NCBI GenBank assembly: GCA_946183715.1
Contig: CAMHDB010000032.1
Location: 1 to 11,217, forward strand
Length of the DNA: 11,217 bases
From: an uncultured Oscillibacter sp.
GTDB taxonomy: Bacteria > Bacillota > Clostridia > Oscillospirales > Oscillospiraceae
Reading direction: 5' to 3'
The position numbers and the translations under genes are program-made. Positions 7,991 through 11,217 of the stretch are shown here, piece after piece (within the stretch, counting starts at the first letter, position 1; the number at the start of each line of letters is the position of its first letter). The notes beneath the pieces were generated by a model that saw nothing but the letters and a program-made list of their open reading frames with translations, was not told where the DNA came from and did not search any database.

Positions 7991-8673
7991 AAGGTTTCTC
8001 CGTCATCCCCGGATTCCTCGTCGCTTTCCCCGTCGTCCCCGGACCGCGCCGGGTCGAACGAACAGGCGCGAATCACGCCGGAGAGTAAGTAAGAACTCAT
8101 CAGGGCGCACAGGCCCTCCCCGAAAATCAGCATGGGCGTGAACAGGGCCACCGTGACGTAGAACACGGCGAAATGAATGCCCGCCGTCAGGATGGTGCAG
8201 AACAGGTAATGCGTCCCGATGAAGAAGGAATTTTTGAGCATGGCGCGGTTGGTATTGACGACGCTCGCGGTCAGCGGGAAGACGTAGAGCAGGACGACGG
8301 CGTAGGCGATGGAGGCGGCGATAACCAGCGCGGAAACGAGTGTCCAGAACACGGCGGCGGCCCCGCCGGAGGCGCGGAACAGGTGATAGAGGATGTAGCC
8401 GTCTCCGGCGAGGAACAGCCCCGCGCCCAGAAGAATCAGCCACAGTACGGTTGCCTGACGGAAATTCTCCCGGAAGGCCCTGAAAAACTGCCGGGTCAGA
8501 TTTCCCTCCCGTTCGCGGACGATTTTCAACGTCACGGAGTAGAGCGCGGTCGTGGCGGCCCCGACCGTGAACACGGGCAGGGAGCAGACGAACCAGAGGA
8601 GATTCAAATAGGCGCTGTACGCGAGTTTCAGGAGAACCTGACTGAAGGGGCTTTCGTAGGAAAAGAATTTCAT
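7987..8673 (-). CDS. YesL/DUF624 family membrane protein
   Basis: The 228-residue integral membrane protein opens with a typical YesL-family start (MKFFSYESPFSQVLLKLAYS) and a long hydrophobic stretch at about 20-45 containing NLLWFVCSLPVFTVGAATTALY. Further membrane segments lie at about 74-96, 107-133, 154-178 and 181-200. The tail (209-228) is strongly acidic (SGDDGESDEESGDDGE). YesL proteins commonly occur with carbohydrate ABC transporters and sugar regulators; their biochemical role is not settled, and no transporter is present here. A longer reading back to 8886 exists, but the ATG at 8671-8673 has GGAGG about 10 nt upstream and gives the family-typical N-terminus. It overlaps the LacI stop by 4 bp (ATGA at 8670-8673), implying coupled translation. 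Confidence 0.88.
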   Translation of the reverse strand: MKFFSYESPFSQVLLKLAYSAYLNLLWFVCSLPVFTVGAATTALYSVTLKIVREREGNLTRQFFRAFRENFRQATVLWLILLGAGLFLAGDGYILYHLFRASGGAAAVFWTLVSALVIAASIAYAVVLLYVFPLTASVVNTNRAMLKNSFFIGTHYLFCTILTAGIHFAVFYVTVALFTPMLIFGEGLCALMSSYLLSGVIRACSFDPARSGDDGESDEESGDDGETL

Positions 8674-9722
8674 GTTCGGAGTTCCTCCGGCTTTCCGCCC
8701 GTGGATTCCCGCCAGATTAAGTCCGTCTGCGTGCGGATTTCGCGGTAGTCCAGATTGGGCTCTTTGATTCTGGAAAAGAGAAGATGTACGGCGGAGAAGG
8801 CCATAATTTGCGTGTGGATGTGGATGGTGGTCAGCGGGGGAGAAATGAGGCCGGACTCCGGGGAGTCGTCGAAGCCGCAGAGCCATACGTCCCCCGGGAC
8901 GGACTTCCCCATGTCGCGCAGGACGTGGAGCACGTCCATGGCGACAAAGTCGTTGGCGCAGAGAAAGACTTCCGGGAGTTCCGCCATAGCCTGTACGCCC
9001 GCCGTAATCGTCCCCCGGTCGTTGCTGTCGACGCAGTAGCGCTCCTCGACGGGAAGCCCGCTCATGAGCATGGCGTATTGGAAGGCGGCGTAGCGCTCGA
9101 AAAAGGACTGGCAGTGGAGGCGGTGCCCGACGAAGCCGATACGCGTCTTGCCGCGCGCGGTCATCTCCCGGACGAATCGCGCGACTTCCGCCGTGTTGTC
9201 CATGTAGAGGCGGTCGGCGGGCAGTGCGGCCTCGCCGAACGTGGCGGGGGCGTCCACGAAAAGCGTCGGGAGGCCCAGCCCGCAGAGCATTTCGGCATAG
9301 GGGCGGTCAAAGACTTCCATGCACAGAATGGCGGCGGCGCGCTCCCGGCAGAACGTCGCGGGGAGGGCGCGCTTTTTCAGGTGTTCTTCCCGGATTCTGT
9401 GCGTATTCACGGTGTAGCCGAGTTCGGAAATCTCCTGCTGGAAGCTGTCGAGCATGGCGGAGGCGAAATGCGACTGGTTTAGAAATTTGCCGCTCAGGAG
9501 GGCGATTTCCCTTTTGGGGGCTCTCGCCTCCGGCGGCGCGGAGAAGCCGGAGACCGTATGGAAATAGGAGAACTGCTTGTAGCCCATCTCCACGGCCTTT
9601 TGCAGAATCTTTTCCCTCGTGGCGTCGGCGAGCCCGGCAGCGTTGTTGATTGCCTTCGAGACCGTGTTCCGTGAGACGCCGAGCGCGTCCGCGATATCCT
9701 GAATTGTCACCCTCTTTGGCAT
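8670..9722 (-). CDS. LacI/GalR family transcriptional regulator
   Basis: The 350-residue protein starts with a canonical LacI helix-turn-helix (VTIQDIADALGVSRNTVSKA, residues 5-24) followed by ATREKILQKAVEMGY. A periplasmic-binding-protein-like sensor domain follows (about 70-335), with CANDFVAMDVLHVLRDMG, the family signature VWLCGFDDSP and LTTIHIHTQIM near the end, closing on LIWRESTGG. It probably binds a sugar or related ligand and represses or activates nearby genes; the ligand cannot be read from the sequence. The ATG at 9722 follows GGGAGG by 5 nt. It is first in a three-gene operon and diverges from the LRR-deaminase gene across 207 bp, so autoregulation and control of that gene are both possible. 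It appears intact. Confidence 0.93.
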   Translation of the reverse strand: MPKRVTIQDIADALGVSRNTVSKAINNAAGLADATREKILQKAVEMGYKQFSYFHTVSGFSAPPEARAPKREIALLSGKFLNQSHFASAMLDSFQQEISELGYTVNTHRIREEHLKKRALPATFCRERAAAILCMEVFDRPYAEMLCGLGLPTLFVDAPATFGEAALPADRLYMDNTAEVARFVREMTARGKTRIGFVGHRLHCQSFFERYAAFQYAMLMSGLPVEERYCVDSNDRGTITAGVQAMAELPEVFLCANDFVAMDVLHVLRDMGKSVPGDVWLCGFDDSPESGLISPPLTTIHIHTQIMAFSAVHLLFSRIKEPNLDYREIRTQTDLIWRESTGGKPEELRT

Positions 9723-9777
9723 AGCGGCCTCCCTTCAAGGCGCGCCCGCGTGGCGCAGGATTTGTTTTCCACGATTG

Positions 9778-9805
9778 ATTATATCATGAAAATTATGTTT
9801 GTCAA
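9778..9805 (-). promoter_or_regulatory. Promoter of the LacI-YesL operon
   Basis: The minus strand has consensus TTGACA at 9800-9805 and consensus TATAAT at 9778-9783 with a 16-bp spacer. Transcription would begin near 9771, leaving a 5' leader of about 50 nt before the ATG at 9722. This would be a strong sigma-A type promoter unless repressed. I found no clear LacI-type palindromic operator over it. Confidence 0.8.
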
Positions 9806-9811
9806 ATTTCG

Positions 9812-9850
9812 CCGTGCGGGAAGCCCCGCGGCCCGACGGTTTTTGTTTTG
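9812..9850 (+). terminator. Terminator-like hairpin between divergent promoters
   Basis: CCGTGCGGG (9812-9820) can pair with CCCGACGG (9832-9839) with one bulged base, followed by TTTTTGTTTTG. It resembles an intrinsic terminator reading rightward, yet no plus-strand gene ends here and it lies upstream of the deaminase promoter. It may insulate that promoter or be chance GC-rich pairing. Confidence 0.3.
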
Positions 9851-9860
9851 CAAATAGCGG

Positions 9861-9889
9861 TTGTTTTTTCTGCCAAAACAAGGTATACT
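9861..9889 (+). promoter_or_regulatory. Promoter of the LRR-cytidine deaminase gene
   Basis: TTGTTT at 9861-9866 and TATACT at 9884-9889 are separated by 17 bp. Transcription would start near 9896, about 34 nt before the ATG at 9930. The -35 box is weaker than that of the divergent LacI operon, so an activator or derepression could matter. Confidence 0.6.
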
Positions 9890-9929
9890 GTCCCTGACAC
9901 GCAATCCCACACAAGGAGATGGAGGCATT

Positions 9930-11093
9930 ATGAGCAACAAGGATGGATTCGCCGTCACGGACGGCATTCTGACACGTTACACCGGGCCCGGCGGCAACAT
10001 CGTCATCCCCGCGGGCGTGCGGGCCGTCGGACAGGGCGCGTTCCTGAACTTTATCGCCATGCGGAGCCTGACAGTTCCGGAGGGCGTCGAGGAAATCCGC
10101 GGCGATTTCTTCTCCGAGAACCCGACCGGGGCCTTTTCCGGATGCAGCAACCTCAACAGCGTACAACTCCCGCAAAGCCTGCGGGAAATCGGCTGCTGGG
10201 CGTTCGCGGGCTGTAAGGCCCTGAAAACCGTCGACATCCCCTCCGGCGTGGCGAAAATCGGAAACCGCGCCTTCCAGAACTGCGAGAACCTCCGGAGCGT
10301 CACGATTCCGGGCGGCGTGCGCGAGGTCGACTACGGCGTGTTCATGGGCTGCAAGAACCTCTTAACGGTCGATTTGCCCGCCGGGGCCACGGTCATACGC
10401 GAGTACGCCTTCGCCGACTGCGCGTCGCTCTCCCGCGTCGAGTTCCCCCGGACCGTCCGGACTATCGACTACTGCGCCTTCCGGAACTGCGCCTCCCTGA
10501 CGAGCGTCAACATCCCGGCGGAGGCCAAGGAAATCGGCGACTACGCGTTCGAGAACTGCGCGGGGCTGTTGAGCGTCACGATTCCCGACGGCGTCGAGAC
10601 TATCGGGGAGAACGCGTTCCGCGGCTGTCCGCGCGTGGTGGTGCGCGCCCGCACGGGTTCGCTTGCGGAGCGGTACGCCCGCAAGCGCGACATCCCCGTC
10701 GTGACCTACGAACAACTAAAGGACGCCGCCCGGAGTATGCTTGACCGCGCCTACACGCCCTACTCCCACTTCCCGGTCGGGGCGGCGCTGGAGTGCGAGG
10801 ACGGCACGATTTTCACAGGCTGTAACGTCGAGAACGCGGTGTACCCGGCGGGAATCTGCGCCGAGCGCAACGCCGTATTTCACGCTGTCGCCGAGGGGCG
10901 TCTCCGCTTTACGCGGATTGTCGTCGCGGGCAAGGGCCGCGACTTCTGTATGCCCTGCGGAATCTGCCGACAGGTCATGGCGGAGTTCTCGCCCGATATG
11001 GAAGTCATCAGCCTCAACGGCGAGGGGCAGGAGAGAAGTCACACCCTCCGCGAACTGCTCCCGCACAGTTTTGGCCCCCATTCGCTGAAATAA
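9930..11093 (+). CDS. BspA-like leucine-rich repeat protein fused to cytidine deaminase
   Basis: The 387-residue protein has two parts. Residues about 20-235 form nine BspA/LRR_5-type repeats of about 23 residues (VDIPSGVAKIGNRAF, VTIPDGVETIGENAF), with a longer second repeat, closed by the usual cap (GSLAERYARKRDIPVV). Residues about 256-387 form a full-length homotetramer-type cytidine deaminase: YTPYSHFPVGAAL (275-287), substrate-binding NVEN (299-302), the zinc and catalytic motif CAER (Cys310, Glu312) and PCGIC (Cys343, Cys346), with the usual C-terminal LRELLPHSFGP. The Cys310-Cys343 spacing of 33 equals that of Bacillus subtilis Cdd (Cys53-Cys86). Cytidine deaminase converts cytidine or deoxycytidine to uridine or deoxyuridine in pyrimidine salvage. 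No signal peptide is seen, so it should be cytoplasmic, unlike most BspA-type proteins. The start is ATG 9930, with GGAGG 4 nt upstream; a TTG at 9861 would begin inside the promoter. No frameshift is visible at the junction. Confidence 0.9.
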   Translation: MSNKDGFAVTDGILTRYTGPGGNIVIPAGVRAVGQGAFLNFIAMRSLTVPEGVEEIRGDFFSENPTGAFSGCSNLNSVQLPQSLREIGCWAFAGCKALKTVDIPSGVAKIGNRAFQNCENLRSVTIPGGVREVDYGVFMGCKNLLTVDLPAGATVIREYAFADCASLSRVEFPRTVRTIDYCAFRNCASLTSVNIPAEAKEIGDYAFENCAGLLSVTIPDGVETIGENAFRGCPRVVVRARTGSLAERYARKRDIPVVTYEQLKDAARSMLDRAYTPYSHFPVGAALECEDGTIFTGCNVENAVYPAGICAERNAVFHAVAEGRLRFTRIVVAGKGRDFCMPCGICRQVMAEFSPDMEVISLNGEGQERSHTLRELLPHSFGPHSLK

Positions 11094-11134
11094 AGCCGGA
11101 AGGTCTCGGTTCCCTCACGGCACGCGCGGAAAAC

Positions 11135-11217
11135 GGGACTGTCTCAAATCAGGAGGCTTTTAACAGTTAAAAGAAACTTGTAAAAGGTTTCACCAGTTTC
11201 CAAGTTTTCCGGAAAGG
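11135..11217. mobile_element. Possible insertion-sequence end, running off the window
   Basis: GGGACTGTCTCAAAT at 11135-11149 resembles the terminal inverted repeat (GGG[A/G]CTGTCTCAAA) that I recall from several Firmicutes insertion sequences, such as IS1182-like elements. AT-rich sequence follows, including a perfect 7-bp inverted repeat (CTTTTAA 11157-11163, TTAAAAG 11167-11173). No transposase is visible before the window ends, so this could also be a MITE or chance. Confidence 0.35.

Noticed and set aside
7987..8886. 299-residue version of the YesL-family protein starting at 8886
   Set aside because: The extra N-terminus is antisense-like, Arg/Pro/His-rich sequence overlapping the LacI gene. 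The ATG at 8673 has a ribosome binding site and the family-typical start.
9861..9929. TTG start at 9861 for the LRR-deaminase
   Set aside because: It would begin at the -35 box of the proposed promoter and upstream of the mRNA start; ATG 9930 has GGAGG at 9921-9925.
10737..11093. Separate internal start giving a stand-alone cytidine deaminase
   Set aside because: The frame is continuous with the LRR domain and no ribosome binding site precedes the ATG at 10737, which would also drop the first helix of the enzyme.

Overview
The base composition is GC-rich. The gene content is a LacI regulator, a YesL/DUF624 membrane protein, a wall-type repeat protein built from InlB B-repeats (Listeria-Bacteroides repeats) and MBG-like domains, and BspA-type leucine-rich repeats. 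Together these suggest a Gram-positive Clostridia genome or MAG, probably from a gut lineage. Taxonomy is inferred from gene families only; no rRNA or tRNA gene is visible.

Left two thirds (1 to about 7170, minus strand): remains of one very large surface protein gene, read right to left. The order is an unrecognised N-terminal region, a glycine-rich beta-helix, MBG-like domains, a run of InlB-type repeats, a (Asp-x-Pro)31 linker, an MBG-like domain, more InlB repeats, and a Thr-Pro linker running off the left edge. The gene is broken. Three frame changes (near 6437-6472, at 3098-3100 and at the six-G run 3011-3016) each look like one missing base and together restore the original frame. A 210-bp AT-rich MITE-like inverted-repeat element (2508-2717) with an in-frame stop sits before the (DxP) linker. 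The 5' end has no credible start codon or signal peptide, although a good promoter lies just upstream. Either the gene is decaying or the assembly carries indel errors; the MITE and the missing 5' end favour real decay.

Middle (7274 to 9722, minus strand): an intact three-gene operon, LacI-type regulator, YesL-family (DUF624) membrane protein, then a small membrane-anchored protein. Both junctions are 4-bp ATGA overlaps. The operon has a near-consensus promoter (TTGACA, 16 bp, TATAAT) and a strong GC-rich hairpin at 7235-7267 after its last stop.

Right end (9930 to 11093, plus strand): transcribed divergently from the LacI operon, one intact ORF joins nine BspA-like leucine-rich repeats to a complete cytidine deaminase domain with all zinc ligands and the catalytic Glu. 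This unusual fusion is the most interesting item. Beyond it, a sequence resembling an insertion-sequence end begins at 11135 and runs off the window.
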